Part shown: positions 15,238 to 24,245 of the stretch, piece after piece
Position numbering within the stretch: position 1 is the stretch's first letter
Layout: the number at the start of each line of letters is the position of its first letter
NCBI GenBank assembly: GCA_017859395.1
Contig: JAFMNE010000001.1
Coordinates: 1 to 64,000 of the forward strand
DNA from: Ilumatobacteraceae bacterium
GTDB lineage: Bacteria; Actinomycetota; Acidimicrobiia; Acidimicrobiales; Ilumatobacteraceae
DNA: 64,000 nucleotides
Direction of reading: 5' to 3'
Position numbers and translations under genes: made by a program
Notes under the pieces: model-generated
The model's input: the letters and a program-made list of their open reading frames with translations, nothing else
Told to the model about the DNA's origin: nothing
Database searches by the model: none

Positions 15238-16815
15238 ATGGCCGACGACATCCGACGCACCGACTCCGGAATCGAGATCCAGCCGCTGTACAGCGCCGAT
15301 GACCTCGCCGGATGGGATCCCAGCACGCAACTCGGAGCACCCGGCGAGGCGCCCTTCACGCGCGGCGTGTACCCGTCGATGTATCGCGGTCGGCTGTGGA
15401 CGATGCGGCAGTACTCGGGTTTCGGCGACGCCGCCAGCACGAATGAGCGCTTCAAGTTTCTGCTCGATGCCGGCCAGACCGGGTTGAGCTGCGCCTTCGA
15501 CCTGCCCACGCAGATGGGCTACGACTCCGATCATCCGCGTGCCGAAGGTGAGGTCGGCAAGGTGGGTGTGGCGATCGACTCGATCGATGACATGCGTACC
15601 CTCCTCGGGGGTATTCCGCTGGAGAAGGTCACCACCTCGATGACCATCAACTCCACGGCAGCGATCTTGCTGTTGATGTACGAACTCGTCGCTGAGGAGC
15701 AAGGTGTTGCCGCGTCGCAGATCTCGGGCACGATTCAAAACGACCTGTTGAAGGAATACATCGCGCGCGGCACCTACGTGTACCCGCCGAAGCCGTCGAT
15801 GCGGATCATCACCGACATCTTCGCCTACTGCTCCGAGCACATTCCGCGGTGGAACACGATCTCGATTTCTGGCTACCACATCCGCGAGGCCGGCTCGACG
15901 GCGGTGCAAGAGATCGCATTCACCATCGCGAACGCCATCGCCTACGTCCAAGCAGCGGTCGACGCAGGTCTCGATGTCGATGCCTTTGCGCCGCGCCTGT
16001 CGTTCTTTTGGAATGGTCACAACCACTTCTTCGAAGAGGTGGCCAAGTTCCGGGCCAGCCGGCGGATTTGGCATCGCGTGATGACCGAGCGTTTCAACGC
16101 CAAGGATCCACGGTCGGCGATGCTGCGGTTCCATACACAGACCGGTGGGTCCACGCTCACCGCCCAGCAGCCGATCAACAACGTGGTGCGGGTAGCGGTG
16201 CAGGCGATGGCGGCGGTGATGGGCGGCACCCAGTCGCTGCACACCAACGGTTTCGATGAGGCGTTGTCGCTGCCCACCGAGCACGCTGCGCGCCTGGCGC
16301 TGCGCACCCAGCAGATCATCGGCTACGAGTCGGGCGTGACCGATACGCCGGACCCCTTGGCCGGGTCGTACCTAGTGGAGTCGCTGACCGATGAGGTGGA
16401 AGCGGCCGCGTGGGCGTACATCGAACGCATTGACGAGATGGGTGGGGCGGTCGAGGCGATCGAGGCGCACTTCCAGCAGGACGAGATCGAGAACGCGGCG
16501 TACGAGTACACGAAGTCGATCGATGACGACGAACGAGTGATCGTTGGTCTGAACCGGTTCACGGTCGACGATGATCCGGAGCCCGACGTGTTCCCGGTGG
16601 ATCCGGCGCTCGAGGTTGGCCAAAAGGAACGGCTGGCAGCATTCAAAGCGGGCCGAGATATGGCTGTTGTGGGGCCGCGTCTCGATGCGGTGACCGCGGC
16701 TGCGCGTACCGATGAGAATCTTCTGTACCCCATGAAAGAATCGCTGCGGGTTGGCGCCACGTTGGGCGAGGTGTCTGACGCGTTGCGCGAGGTGTTCGGC
16801 AACTATCAGCCCTGA
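15238..16815 (+). CDS. Methylmalonyl-CoA mutase, large (alpha) chain without B12 domain
   Basis: A 525-residue catalytic chain. It carries [11 protein letters not shown] (the Arg-Gln-Tyr of methylmalonyl-CoA mutases), [36 protein letters not shown] in two pieces, [17 protein letters not shown] with the active His, and [15 protein letters not shown]. The enzyme interconverts methylmalonyl-CoA and succinyl-CoA through a B12 radical. There is no C-terminal cobalamin-binding domain, so it needs a separate small subunit, as in archaeal and many actinobacterial two-chain mutases; none is in the window. Related mutases for other acyl-CoAs share this fold, but the RQY motif favours the methylmalonyl type. 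Confidence 0.9.
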   Translation: MADDIRRTDSGIEIQPLYSADDLAGWDPSTQLGAPGEAPFTRGVYPSMYRGRLWTMRQYSGFGDAASTNERFKFLLDAGQTGLSCAFDLPTQMGYDSDHPRAEGEVGKVGVAIDSIDDMRTLLGGIPLEKVTTSMTINSTAAILLLMYELVAEEQGVAASQISGTIQNDLLKEYIARGTYVYPPKPSMRIITDIFAYCSEHIPRWNTISISGYHIREAGSTAVQEIAFTIANAIAYVQAAVDAGLDVDAFAPRLSFFWNGHNHFFEEVAKFRASRRIWHRVMTERFNAKDPRSAMLRFHTQTGGSTLTAQQPINNVVRVAVQAMAAVMGGTQSLHTNGFDEALSLPTEHAARLALRTQQIIGYESGVTDTPDPLAGSYLVESLTDEVEAAAWAYIERIDEMGGAVEAIEAHFQQDEIENAAYEYTKSIDDDERVIVGLNRFTVDDDPEPDVFPVDPALEVGQKERLAAFKAGRDMAVVGPRLDAVTAAARTDENLLYPMKESLRVGATLGEVSDALREVFGNYQP

Positions 16816-16830
16816 TTGGGTGGAGGAACC

Positions 16831-16865
16831 TATTTCCGACTAGCCGAATCGGTTTTGTCGGAATA
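16831..16865. promoter_or_regulatory. Inverted-repeat putative operator upstream of cysM
   Basis: TATTTCCGAC and GTCGGAATA form the two arms of an imperfect inverted repeat separated by 16 nt, with a smaller palindrome CCGAATCGG in the middle. It overlaps the -35 region and touches the likely -10 box TACACT (16864-16869), the geometry expected of a repressor site. TCCGAC-type palindromes recall Rrf2-family sites that control sulfur genes, but the regulator is not in this window and that link is inference. Confidence 0.45.
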
Positions 16866-16869
16866 CACT
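16864..16869 (+). promoter_or_regulatory. -10 element TACACT for cysM
   Basis: TACACT lies 8 nt before a GTG that opens a six-codon ORF and 25 nt before the cysM ATG. Confidence 0.4.
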
Positions 16870-16877
16870 CCGGTGGC

Positions 16878-16898
16878 GTGAGGTTGTCCGGATCATGA
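16878..16898 (+). other. Possible six-codon upstream ORF coupled to cysM
   Basis: GTG AGG TTG TCC GGA TCA TGA would encode MRLSGS and end inside the cysM start (ATGA overlap). The GTG is where transcription is expected to begin. It may only serve to deliver ribosomes to the cysM start, or may be chance. It contains no Cys codon. Confidence 0.25.
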
Positions 16899-17890
16899 GC
16901 TCCACCATCGACAGCGCGATGACGCAGACCCTGTCGCAGGCATCGGTGGCGCGCGACGTCTTGGACCTGGTGGGGAACACCCCGGTTGTGGACGTGTCGC
17001 GACTGTCGCCCAACCCCGATGTGCGCATCCTCGCGAAGCTCGAGATGAACAACCCGTTCGGCTCGGTGAAGGACCGCATCGCGAAGTCGATGATCCTCAC
17101 TGCCGAGGCCGATGGTCGGCTGCGGCCCGGCCAGACGATTCTCGAGCCGTCGTCGGGGAACACCGGTATTGCCCTTGCGGCGATCGCCCGGCTGCGGGGT
17201 TACCCGATCAAGATTCTCATGCCGGAATCGGTATCGGTCGAGCGTCGCCAGATGCTGCAGATCATGGGTGCGGAGGTCATTCTCACTCCTGGTCCCGAAG
17301 GTTCGAACGGAGCGGTTCGTCGCGCGACGGAGATGGCCGCCGACAATCCCGATTGGTGCTTCATCTACCAGTACGGCAACGAGGCAAACCCCCGCGCGCA
17401 CTACACCACGACCGGTCCTGAAATCTGGCGTGATGTCCCCGATATCACTCACTTCGTCGCCGGATTGGGCACGTCGGGAACCTTGATGGGCACGGGAACC
17501 TATCTGAAAGAGCAGAACCCCGACATCCAGATCGTTGCTGTTGAGCCACCGCTCGGCGAGAACGTCGAGGGCCTGCGCAACATGGACGAGGGCTATATCC
17601 CTCCGGTATTCGAATTGTGGAACGGGCCTGAGGTTCTCGACCGCAAGCGGGTCGTGCGACCGAGGGAGTCCATCGAGTGGACTCGGCGGCTGGTCAGCGA
17701 ATGCGGCATCTTCGCCGGGCCATCGTCGGGCGCTGCACTCGCGGGCGCGGCGAAAGTGGCGGCTGGTATCGACCGGGGAACCATTGTCTTCATCGTGTGC
17801 GATGGTGGCTGGAAGTACCTGTCGACTGGGGCGTACACCGATGACCTCGATGTTGCCGAGGCGTCGATGGGTAAAATCATCTACTTCTGA
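16895..17890 (+). CDS. cysM: Cysteine synthase, CysM-like (PLP fold type II)
   Basis: A 331-residue enzyme that makes cysteine by beta-replacement. The PLP Lys is in NPFGSVKDRIAK, the phosphate-binding loop is EPSSGNTGIALA, and GLGTSGTLMGTG and NMDEGYIPP follow. The C-terminus ends DGGWKYLSTGAYTDD, a feature shared with mycobacterial CysM, which uses O-phosphoserine and a CysO thiocarboxylate rather than O-acetylserine and sulfide. From memory of that protein, an Arg that recognises the phosphate (in an EPRYGE segment) seems replaced by Pro here (EPPLGE), so the donor is uncertain. The start is the ATG overlapping the micro-ORF stop; a later ATG at residue 9 is possible. Control by the inverted repeat upstream is likely. 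Confidence 0.88.
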   Translation: MSSTIDSAMTQTLSQASVARDVLDLVGNTPVVDVSRLSPNPDVRILAKLEMNNPFGSVKDRIAKSMILTAEADGRLRPGQTILEPSSGNTGIALAAIARLRGYPIKILMPESVSVERRQMLQIMGAEVILTPGPEGSNGAVRRATEMAADNPDWCFIYQYGNEANPRAHYTTTGPEIWRDVPDITHFVAGLGTSGTLMGTGTYLKEQNPDIQIVAVEPPLGENVEGLRNMDEGYIPPVFELWNGPEVLDRKRVVRPRESIEWTRRLVSECGIFAGPSSGAALAGAAKVAAGIDRGTIVFIVCDGGWKYLSTGAYTDDLDVAEASMGKIIYF

Positions 17891-17962
17891 TACGCCGCCG
17901 CCGACCCGCTAGTTCACTTGAAGCTCAGCCACAGTTCCCCATCGGTTACTCTCGGCAGACAT

Positions 17963-19090
17963 ATGTCAGCGGCTGCACCTATCGCGGTTCCACGATGGGT
18001 CCGGACGATCATCGTCCTCGCGCTGATCTATTTGTTCTTGGTCGGGGTGTCGTCGCTCGAGAGCGGCATCAAAGTGATGGGCGCCGACACTCAGGAGCGG
18101 CTGTTCTCCAGCGTCTCGAACCCGATTGCCGGTCTCTTCGTCGGACTTCTCGGCACGGTGCTCGTGCAGTCGTCGTCGGCGAGCACCGCGGTGATCGTTG
18201 GTCTCGTCGCCTCCGGCGCGCTCGGATTCGATCAGGCCGTGCCGATGATCATGGGGGCCAATCTCGGCACCACCGTCACCAACACGCTGGTCTCGCTCGG
18301 CCACGTGCGCCAATCGAACGAATTCCGCCGGGCGCTCGCAGCGGCCACAGTGCACGACTTCTTCAACTTGATGGCGGTGGCGGTTCTGCTGCCGGTGGAA
18401 CTGATCACCGGGCGCCTGTCGTGGCTGGCATCTCAGACCGCCGATCTGCTGGTTGGCTCGGGTGGTTCGGAGTGGAAAAGCCCGGTGAAAGCCTGGGTGA
18501 AACATCCCGTCGGATGGCTCAAAGACGGACTCGGTGGCCTTGGTCTTGCCGATAACGGTCTCGGCGTCGCCATGGTGGCCGTGGGCCTGTGCGTGGTGAT
18601 CGCTGCGTTGATTGCGATCACGAAGAACATGAAGACCTTGATCGCCGCGCGGCTCGAACGGTCGATGAACCGGGTACTGGCGCGCGGTGGCGGTGTGGTG
18701 GCGATTCTCGTCGGTGTCATGGTGACCATTGCCGTGCAATCCTCGAGTATCACCACATCGATTCTCATTCCGATGTCGGCCGCTGGGGTCATCAGCCTGC
18801 GTAATGCCTACCCGGTGACCCTTGGCGCGAACATCGGCACCACCATCACCGCCCTGCTCGCAGCGCTTGCCTCGAGCGGGTCTGATGCCCTGACCATCGC
18901 CCTGGTGCACACCTGGTTCAACGTGATCGCCATCGTCATTCTGTTCGGTATTCCATTCCTGCGACCTCTGCCGATTCGTGCAGCGGAGGCGCTTGCAGCT
19001 CTGGCTGTGCAGCGTCGTTCGGTGGCGTTTGGGTGGATGCTGTCGGTCTTCATCATCATTCCGCTGCTCGGAATTGCGGTGTTCCGATGA
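17963..19090 (+). CDS. Na+/phosphate cotransporter (NptA / SLC34-like)
   Basis: A 375-residue membrane protein with eight or more hydrophobic segments and the two inverted repeats of the Na/Pi symporter family, each with a QSSSA/T motif: VQSSSASTAVIVGLVASGAL and VQSSSITTSILIP, each followed by GANLGTTVTN or GANIGTTITA. It would take up phosphate with sodium. I chose the ATG 15 codons inside the longer frame because hydrophobic sequence begins soon after and a TACTCT box precedes it by 10 nt. The PhoU-like gene follows after 16 nt, a common pairing in which the partner tunes the carrier. Confidence 0.9.
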   Translation: MSAAAPIAVPRWVRTIIVLALIYLFLVGVSSLESGIKVMGADTQERLFSSVSNPIAGLFVGLLGTVLVQSSSASTAVIVGLVASGALGFDQAVPMIMGANLGTTVTNTLVSLGHVRQSNEFRRALAAATVHDFFNLMAVAVLLPVELITGRLSWLASQTADLLVGSGGSEWKSPVKAWVKHPVGWLKDGLGGLGLADNGLGVAMVAVGLCVVIAALIAITKNMKTLIAARLERSMNRVLARGGGVVAILVGVMVTIAVQSSSITTSILIPMSAAGVISLRNAYPVTLGANIGTTITALLAALASSGSDALTIALVHTWFNVIAIVILFGIPFLRPLPIRAAEALAALAVQRRSVAFGWMLSVFIIIPLLGIAVFR

Positions 19091-19106
19091 CCATGAGGAG
19101 ATTCCC

Positions 19107-19778
19107 ATGCCCCTGTCCTTCTTGAAGCGCTCCGAGTCACCCTTTGAACGCATCTCACGTGAGACGATCGCGATGCTGGGCGACGCGCGGCATTCGTTCG
19201 ATCTGGCATCGGCGGTGCTGCTGGCCGGCGCCGACCCCACAGCCGTCGGTGCCGATATTCGTGCCACCGATGAGCGCATCAATGCCACCGAACAACGGCT
19301 GCGATCCGAACTCGTGGTGCATGTGTCGGTGCACGGCGGTGAGTACATCGGGCTCGTGCTCGGGTACACGCTGCTGCTGAAGAAGATCGAACGCATCGGC
19401 GACCAGGCCAAGAACATCCTCGACCTCGCCGAGGAGGGCATCTCGCTCGCCGGGGCAGCCGATGTTGCCGACTTCAATGCCCGTCGACAGGAGATCTCCC
19501 AGATATTCGTCGAGGCAGCCGATGTGCTCGTCACCGGCGACGCAGAGCGGGCGGCGGCGTTTCTTGCGCGCACCAAGGAGATGAGCGCCGACTGTGAACG
19601 TCGACTGCACGGCTACATGCAGTCTGACGAACCCGGCCACTGGGCCGTGCCACGCGCCATCTTGCATCGCTATTGGAAGCGGATCGTTGCCAACCTCGCG
19701 GGCATCGTCACCTCGGCGATCGAACCGATTCAGACCCTCGACTATCTCGATGCCGGTCGGACAGACATCGACGACTGA
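19107..19778 (+). CDS. PhoU-like / DUF47 phosphate-transport accessory protein
   Basis: A 223-residue all-helical protein with no membrane segment. The PhoU-like repeats are seen as FDLASAVLLAGADPTAVGADIRATDERINATEQRLRSELVVH, in parts, and LLKKIERIGDQAKNILDLAEEG, where E/R-x-x-D patterns bind metal clusters in PhoU relatives. A strong AGGAG site lies about 6 nt before the ATG, which decides this start against the longer frame. It is directly downstream of the Na/Pi symporter gene and probably modulates it. It is not the classical PhoU of the Pst system, whose genes are absent here. Confidence 0.87.
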   Translation: MPLSFLKRSESPFERISRETIAMLGDARHSFDLASAVLLAGADPTAVGADIRATDERINATEQRLRSELVVHVSVHGGEYIGLVLGYTLLLKKIERIGDQAKNILDLAEEGISLAGAADVADFNARRQEISQIFVEAADVLVTGDAERAAAFLARTKEMSADCERRLHGYMQSDEPGHWAVPRAILHRYWKRIVANLAGIVTSAIEPIQTLDYLDAGRTDIDD

Positions 19779-19801
19779 CGTTCAGCGCGAGCCGATCTCG
19801 C

Positions 19802-19807
19802 TAGCGT
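19802..19807 (+). promoter_or_regulatory. -10 element TAGCGT for murI
   Basis: TAGCGT with a 7-nt spacer to the second of two nearby GTG codons; it selects that GTG as the leaderless start. Confidence 0.55.
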
Positions 19808-19814
19808 GCGCGGG

Positions 19815-20627
19815 GTGAGCGGGCCCATCGGCATGTTCGACTCCGGTTTCGGCGGCTTGACCGTGGCCCGAGCCGTCATTGATCTGTTGCCCTGCGAAGA
19901 CCTTGTCTACATCGGCGACACCGGTCGCTACCCGTACGGGTCGAAGCCCCTCGACGAGGTGCGTTCCCATGCGGTGGAACTCGCCACCTCTTTGGTGCAT
20001 GACTTCAACGCGTCGGCGGTGATCATTGCGTGTAACACCGCCACCGCGGCTGCTGCCGACGCACTGCAAGAACAACTCGACGTGCCGGTCATCGACGTGA
20101 TCGCCCCCGGGGCGAGAGCGCTTGTCGCCGCCACGCGTAGCGGGCGGGTCGGTGTGATCGGCACGGTCGGCACCATCTCCTCGGGGGCGTACCCAGCGGC
20201 GGTGGAGGCCGCCGCCACAGCCCTCGGACGCGATGTTGATCTCACCGCGGCGGCATGCCCGGGTTTCGTGGAATTCGTCGAGCGTGGCCAAACGACCGGC
20301 GATGAGGTCACCGTGCTCGCCGAACGGTTGCTGGCTCCCATCGTGGACGCCAAGGTCGACACCTTGTTGCTCGGCTGCACGCACTATCCGTTCCTCGCGC
20401 GCACGATCAGCGATGTTGTCGGGCCTGACGTTGTGCTCGTGTCCTCCGCGGACGAAACAGCGTTCGCGGCCCGAGACCAACTGGCCGCGGCGGGCCTGTT
20501 ACGTGCCACCGGCACCGGCGTTCGCCGCTTCCACTCGAGTGGGGATGTCGATGTGTTCCGTGATCTTGGGTCGCGTTTGCTGGGCCCGGAGCTGGATCGC
20601 ACCGAGCCGTGGCCCATAACCCCGTAG
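19815..20627 (+). CDS. murI: Glutamate racemase
   Basis: A 270-residue cofactor-independent racemase that supplies D-glutamate for peptidoglycan. It begins GPIGMFDSGFGGLTVARA, then YIGDTGRYPYGSK. The two catalytic cysteines are in ACNTATAAA and GCTHYPFL, both intact. The start GTG is chosen by the -10 box; another in-frame GTG lies three codons earlier. It is followed by rph and rdgB on the same strand, an order common in actinomycetes. Length is normal for the family. Confidence 0.95.
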   Translation: MSGPIGMFDSGFGGLTVARAVIDLLPCEDLVYIGDTGRYPYGSKPLDEVRSHAVELATSLVHDFNASAVIIACNTATAAAADALQEQLDVPVIDVIAPGARALVAATRSGRVGVIGTVGTISSGAYPAAVEAAATALGRDVDLTAAACPGFVEFVERGQTTGDEVTVLAERLLAPIVDAKVDTLLLGCTHYPFLARTISDVVGPDVVLVSSADETAFAARDQLAAAGLLRATGTGVRRFHSSGDVDVFRDLGSRLLGPELDRTEPWPITP

Positions 20628-20630
20628 GGT
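20625..20630 (+). promoter_or_regulatory. Possible -10 element TAGGGT for rph
   Basis: TAGGGT at the end of murI, about 58 nt before the rph ATG, would give an mRNA with a leader that contains the GGAGG ribosome site. No -35 box was assigned. Confidence 0.35.
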
Positions 20631-20687
20631 GAACGCATTGCCCGCAGCAAGCGGACGTTGTCAGCACACAACAACACTGGAGGACCC

Positions 20688-21443
20688 ATGACCCGACCCG
20701 ACGGACGCGCACCCGATGAGATGCGGCCGGTCACCTTCGAACGCGATTTCACCGAGATGGCCGATGGCTCTGTTCTGGTCACCGTGGGTCGCACCAAGGT
20801 GCTGTGCACCGCATCGATTGACGATGATGTGCCCCGCTGGATGCGCGGTCGTGGTACCGGATGGGTGACCGCGGAATATTCGATGTTGCCGGGTTCGTCG
20901 CCCGAGCGCGTTGATCGCGAGGCCGCTAAGGGCAAGCAGTCGGGGCGCACGGTGGAGATCCAGCGACTGATCGGCCGCGCATTGCGCGCCGCCTGCGACA
21001 TGACGCTGCTGGGTGAGCGCCAAGTGGTCGTCGACTGCGACGTGATCCAAGCCGATGGCGGCACCCGCACCGCATCGATCTGCGGGGGATACCTGGCGCT
21101 GCATGATGCGCTCAGCCGGCGCGTGACTGCAGGAGATATCGAGGCGCACCCGCTGCATTCGGCCTGCGCGGCAGTGTCGGTGGGCATCGTCGATGGCACC
21201 CCGGTGCTCGATCTGCCCTACGTCGAGGACTCCCGCGCCGAGGTGGACATGAACGTCGTCATGCTGCGCCCGGCCGGAGTGGGAGGTCAGCCACGCTTCG
21301 TCGAGGTGCAAGGCACCGCCGAGGGCATGGCCTTCACCCGTGGCGAGCTCGACACCATGCTCGCCCTCGCAGAAAGCGGTCTGGTGCGCATCGCCGACCT
21401 CCAAGATGAGATGACTGCGGTGGCGCCGCCGCCGCGCACGTGA
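20688..21443 (+). CDS. rph: Ribonuclease PH
   Basis: A 251-residue phosphorolytic 3'-to-5' exoribonuclease that trims tRNA 3' ends. It starts [19 protein letters not shown], shows the phosphate-binding Arg pair in [36 protein letters not shown], and the C-terminal [17 protein letters not shown]. The start ATG has a GGAGG site about 6 nt upstream and replaces the longer in-frame ATG, whose extra residues are not part of the family. Its stop overlaps the GTG of rdgB by 4 nt, so the two are coupled. Confidence 0.95.
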   Translation: MTRPDGRAPDEMRPVTFERDFTEMADGSVLVTVGRTKVLCTASIDDDVPRWMRGRGTGWVTAEYSMLPGSSPERVDREAAKGKQSGRTVEIQRLIGRALRAACDMTLLGERQVVVDCDVIQADGGTRTASICGGYLALHDALSRRVTAGDIEAHPLHSACAAVSVGIVDGTPVLDLPYVEDSRAEVDMNVVMLRPAGVGGQPRFVEVQGTAEGMAFTRGELDTMLALAESGLVRIADLQDEMTAVAPPPRT

Positions 21444-22033
21444 GCCGACCCAGGCTGGTGTGCGCCTCGGCCAACCCTGACAAGGTGGCCGAGATCGCCG
21501 CGCTGCTCGCGCCCGTGGCCAACCTCGTCGCACGCCCCGCGCAGATGGGCGAGGTGGTCGAAGACGCCGACACCTTGGAGGGCAACGCCCGGCTCAAAGC
21601 CGCCGCAGTGGCCGCGGTGGCGGGGGCACCTGCGGTGGCCGACGACACCGGTCTCGAAGTCGACGCTCTCGACGGTGCTCCCGGTGTGTATTCGGCGCGA
21701 TTCGCCGGTGAGTCCGCGTCATATGCCGACAATCGCCGGCTGCTACTCGAACGCATGGCGGGCGTGCCCGCCTCTCAGCGCACCGCGCGATTCCGCACAG
21801 TGGTGGTGGTGGACTGGGCCGACGGCACCCACACGGTGGTCGACGGGGTGTGTGAGGGTCATATCACCGAGGTTGAGCGCGGGGCCGGAGGATTTGGCTA
21901 CGACGCCGTGTTCGCCCCCAGCGACACCGATGGCGCGACGTTCGCCGAGATGGACCCAGACGCCAAGAACGCCATCAGTCATCGGGGCCGGGCGTTCGCC
22001 CAGCTCGCGGTCACGTTGGCCGCTCACCAATGA
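21440..22033 (+). CDS. rdgB: Non-canonical purine NTP pyrophosphatase (RdgB/HAM1)
   Basis: A 197-residue house-cleaning enzyme that hydrolyses ITP, dITP and XTP to monophosphates. The HAM1 pattern is seen in [42 protein letters not shown] in two parts, [11 protein letters not shown], and [10 protein letters not shown] near the end. The GTG start overlaps the rph stop (GTGA). The 3' end overlaps the end of the convergent aldolase-type gene by 10 nt. Confidence 0.94.
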   Translation: MSRPRLVCASANPDKVAEIAALLAPVANLVARPAQMGEVVEDADTLEGNARLKAAAVAAVAGAPAVADDTGLEVDALDGAPGVYSARFAGESASYADNRRLLLERMAGVPASQRTARFRTVVVVDWADGTHTVVDGVCEGHITEVERGAGGFGYDAVFAPSDTDGATFAEMDPDAKNAISHRGRAFAQLAVTLAAHQ

Positions 22034-23055
22034 CGCATGTCGATCGGCCACGGTTCGATCACCGCGTCACCATCGACGAGCCACATCACCTGATGGCGTG
22101 CGACCGTCGGGTCAAGATGAGCTGGCCGCACACGGATGCGATCCCCCAGACGTGGTAGCGACCCATCGTCCGGTGCGAACGTGATGTGCTCGTCGGAACA
22201 GAACCACACGGCTGCACCATCGATGCTCGGCGGACCGTGGTCCATGCCGAGCGCTTTAAGCCCCACATCGATCACACCGTGGCGGGCCCCCACGGAGATC
22301 ACCGTGCCGATGAGATTGATCGCGGGCACGAACCCGGCGTCGTGACGCATGTAGTCGGTGTCCATCAGGGCATAACTGCCCGCTTGAACCTCGGTGACAC
22401 CGGCCGGGTCATCAAGGCCGATCACCAGATCGCGATGGGTACCGGTACCACCGGCAGAGACAATGTCGCCCCCGACATCGCGGTGCGCGGCCCTCAGGGC
22501 AATCATGGCCTCGCGTACTCGTTCGGCGCGCCGGCTTGGGTCGAGATCCATCTGCAGATGGCCTTCGTAACCCATGACGCCGCGAACCACCAGCCCGGCC
22601 TCCGCTGCGCGCGTCGCAAGATCTCCGGCGGCATCGGGCACGACGCCGCAACGGGGCAGGCCGACATCGACGTCAATAACTACCTCGCGCACGCCACCGC
22701 TGGCCGCGGCAGCGATGGTCGCGGGTGAGTCCACCGCCACGGTCACCCGCGCATCATGTTGTCGGGCGGTATCGATCATTGACCTCAGCCGCGCCTCATC
22801 GAGTACCTCGTTCGCGAGGAGTAAGTCGGCACCCAGTCCGGCTCCGGCCATCACCGACACCTCCCGTGGCGTGGCACAGGTGAAACCTAGATGTCCGTAA
22901 GCGTGTTGTCGGGCTGCGAGCGCGGTGCACTTGTGCGCCTTCACATGAGGTCGCAGTGCCGCCCCCGGTAGCCGGTTGGCCATCAGAGCCAGGTTCGCGT
23001 CCAGCGCAGCGGCATCGACGACCAGCGCCGGAGTTGGCAGTTCTCGCAGCTCCAC
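22024..23055 (-). CDS. D-threonine aldolase / D-serine dehydratase-like PLP enzyme (alanine racemase fold)
   Basis: A 343-residue fold-type III PLP enzyme. It opens ELPTPALVVDAAALDANL and binds PLP at Lys39 in RPHVKAHK, the pattern of low-specificity D-threonine aldolase and eukaryotic-type D-serine dehydratase. The C-terminal FCSDEHITF holds the metal-binding His expected of this group. It would split D-threonine to glycine and acetaldehyde or deaminate D-serine; the choice is open. The start GTG is set by a CATGCT box 6 nt upstream on the minus strand. The thiolase gene starts 40 nt away in the opposite direction. Confidence 0.86.
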   Translation of the reverse strand: MELRELPTPALVVDAAALDANLALMANRLPGAALRPHVKAHKCTALAARQHAYGHLGFTCATPREVSVMAGAGLGADLLLANEVLDEARLRSMIDTARQHDARVTVAVDSPATIAAAASGGVREVVIDVDVGLPRCGVVPDAAGDLATRAAEAGLVVRGVMGYEGHLQMDLDPSRRAERVREAMIALRAAHRDVGGDIVSAGGTGTHRDLVIGLDDPAGVTEVQAGSYALMDTDYMRHDAGFVPAINLIGTVISVGARHGVIDVGLKALGMDHGPPSIDGAAVWFCSDEHITFAPDDGSLPRLGDRIRVRPAHLDPTVARHQVMWLVDGDAVIEPWPIDMRHW

Positions 23056-23081
23056 CTTGCCAGCATGGCACCGCAACCCGC

Positions 23082-23087
23082 TACGGT
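23082..23087 (+). promoter_or_regulatory. -10 element TACGGT for the thiolase gene
   Basis: TACGGT with a 7-nt spacer to the ATG. A minus-strand CATGCT for the divergent gene lies at 23062-23067, so two leaderless promoters are packed into about 40 bases. Confidence 0.5.
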
Positions 23088-23094
23088 CACGCCC

Positions 23095-24243
23095 ATGACC
23101 GAAGCCTTCATTGTCGATGCTGTTCGTACCCCTACCGGTCGCCGCGGCGGCACCCTGTCCGGGGTGCATCCCGCCGACCTTGGCGCCCATGCCATCTCGG
23201 CGCTCATGGAACGTAGCGGCGCCGATCCCGCCGGTGTTGACGATGTTGTGTTCGGCAACGTGAACTCGGTGTGGGAACAGTCGGGCTGCATCGCGCGCAC
23301 GGCGTGGCTCACCGCCAACATGCCGATGCATGTGCCGGGCGTGACGATCGATCGTCAATGCGGCTCCGCGCAGCAGGCCGTGCAGTTCGCCGCCCAAGCG
23401 GTGATGTCGGGAACCATGGACATGGTTGTCGCCGGTGGCGTGGAGAACATGTCGATGGTGCCCATCACCGCCGGTGCACAAGCCGGTAAGGACGATCCCG
23501 ATTTCAACCCCTTCACCGGTGCCGATGGCTGGACATCGCGTTTCGGCAACGGCGAGGTCAGCCAGTTCCTCGGTGCCGAGATGATGGCCGAGCACTGGGA
23601 CATCACCCGTGATGAGATGGAGGCCTTCGCTGTGATGTCGCACGAGCGGGCTTTGCGCGCACGCGCCGAGGGTCGTTTCGACGCCGAGATCGCTCCGCTG
23701 AACGGTCTGGATCACGACGAGGGTCCGCGCGAGCCGAACCTCGAGAAGATGCAGTCACTTGCCACGCTGCGTGAAGGTGGGCGCATCACCGCTGCTGTAG
23801 CGAGCCAGATCTCCGATGGGTCCGCGGCCCTGCTCATCGCCAACGAGGAGGCCGTGCGTCGTCACGGGCTCACCCCGCGGGCACGTATCCACCACATGAC
23901 CGTGCTTGCCGATGACCCGATCATGATGTTGTCGGCGCCGATCCCCGCTACCCGTCGTGCGTTTGAGCGCACCGGAATGACAATGGACGACATCGATCTC
24001 GTGGAAATCAACGAAGCGTTCGCTCCGGTTCCGATGGCATGGATCCGCGAACTCGACGTCGATATCGACAAGGTGAATGTGAACGGCGGCGCGATCGCTC
24101 TGGGTCACCCGCTGGGCGCCACGGGTGCTCGCTTGATGACCACCTTGTTGCACGAACTCGAGCGCACCGGTGGTCGCTACGGCCTCCAGACCATGTGCGA
24201 AGGTGGCGGCCAGGCGAACGTCACGATCATCGAGCGCCTCTGA
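23095..24243 (+). CDS. Thiolase (acetyl-CoA acyltransferase type)
   Basis: A 382-residue thiolase. The nucleophile is Cys89 in DRQCGSAQQA, the active His is in VNGGAIALGHPLGATGAR, and the second Cys is in TMCEGGGQANVTI, so the catalytic set is complete. It either cleaves 3-ketoacyl-CoA in beta-oxidation or condenses acetyl-CoA; the EINEAFAPVPMAW motif is typical of degradative FadA-like members. The ATG is supported by its -10 box. The next gene follows after two bases but is unrelated in function. Confidence 0.93.
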   Translation: MTEAFIVDAVRTPTGRRGGTLSGVHPADLGAHAISALMERSGADPAGVDDVVFGNVNSVWEQSGCIARTAWLTANMPMHVPGVTIDRQCGSAQQAVQFAAQAVMSGTMDMVVAGGVENMSMVPITAGAQAGKDDPDFNPFTGADGWTSRFGNGEVSQFLGAEMMAEHWDITRDEMEAFAVMSHERALRARAEGRFDAEIAPLNGLDHDEGPREPNLEKMQSLATLREGGRITAAVASQISDGSAALLIANEEAVRRHGLTPRARIHHMTVLADDPIMMLSAPIPATRRAFERTGMTMDDIDLVEINEAFAPVPMAWIRELDVDIDKVNVNGGAIALGHPLGATGARLMTTLLHELERTGGRYGLQTMCEGGGQANVTIIERL

Positions 24244-24245
24244 TC

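Noticed and set aside
14641-16284. 547-codon reading frame antisense to the mutase gene
   Set aside because: No domain character, overlaps the aldolase promoter and RidA; shadow frame.
20625-20630. TAGGGT at the end of murI as a leaderless promoter
   Set aside because: No start codon lies 6-8 nt after it; rph starts about 58 nt away behind a ribosome site, so it is listed only as an ordinary promoter candidate.
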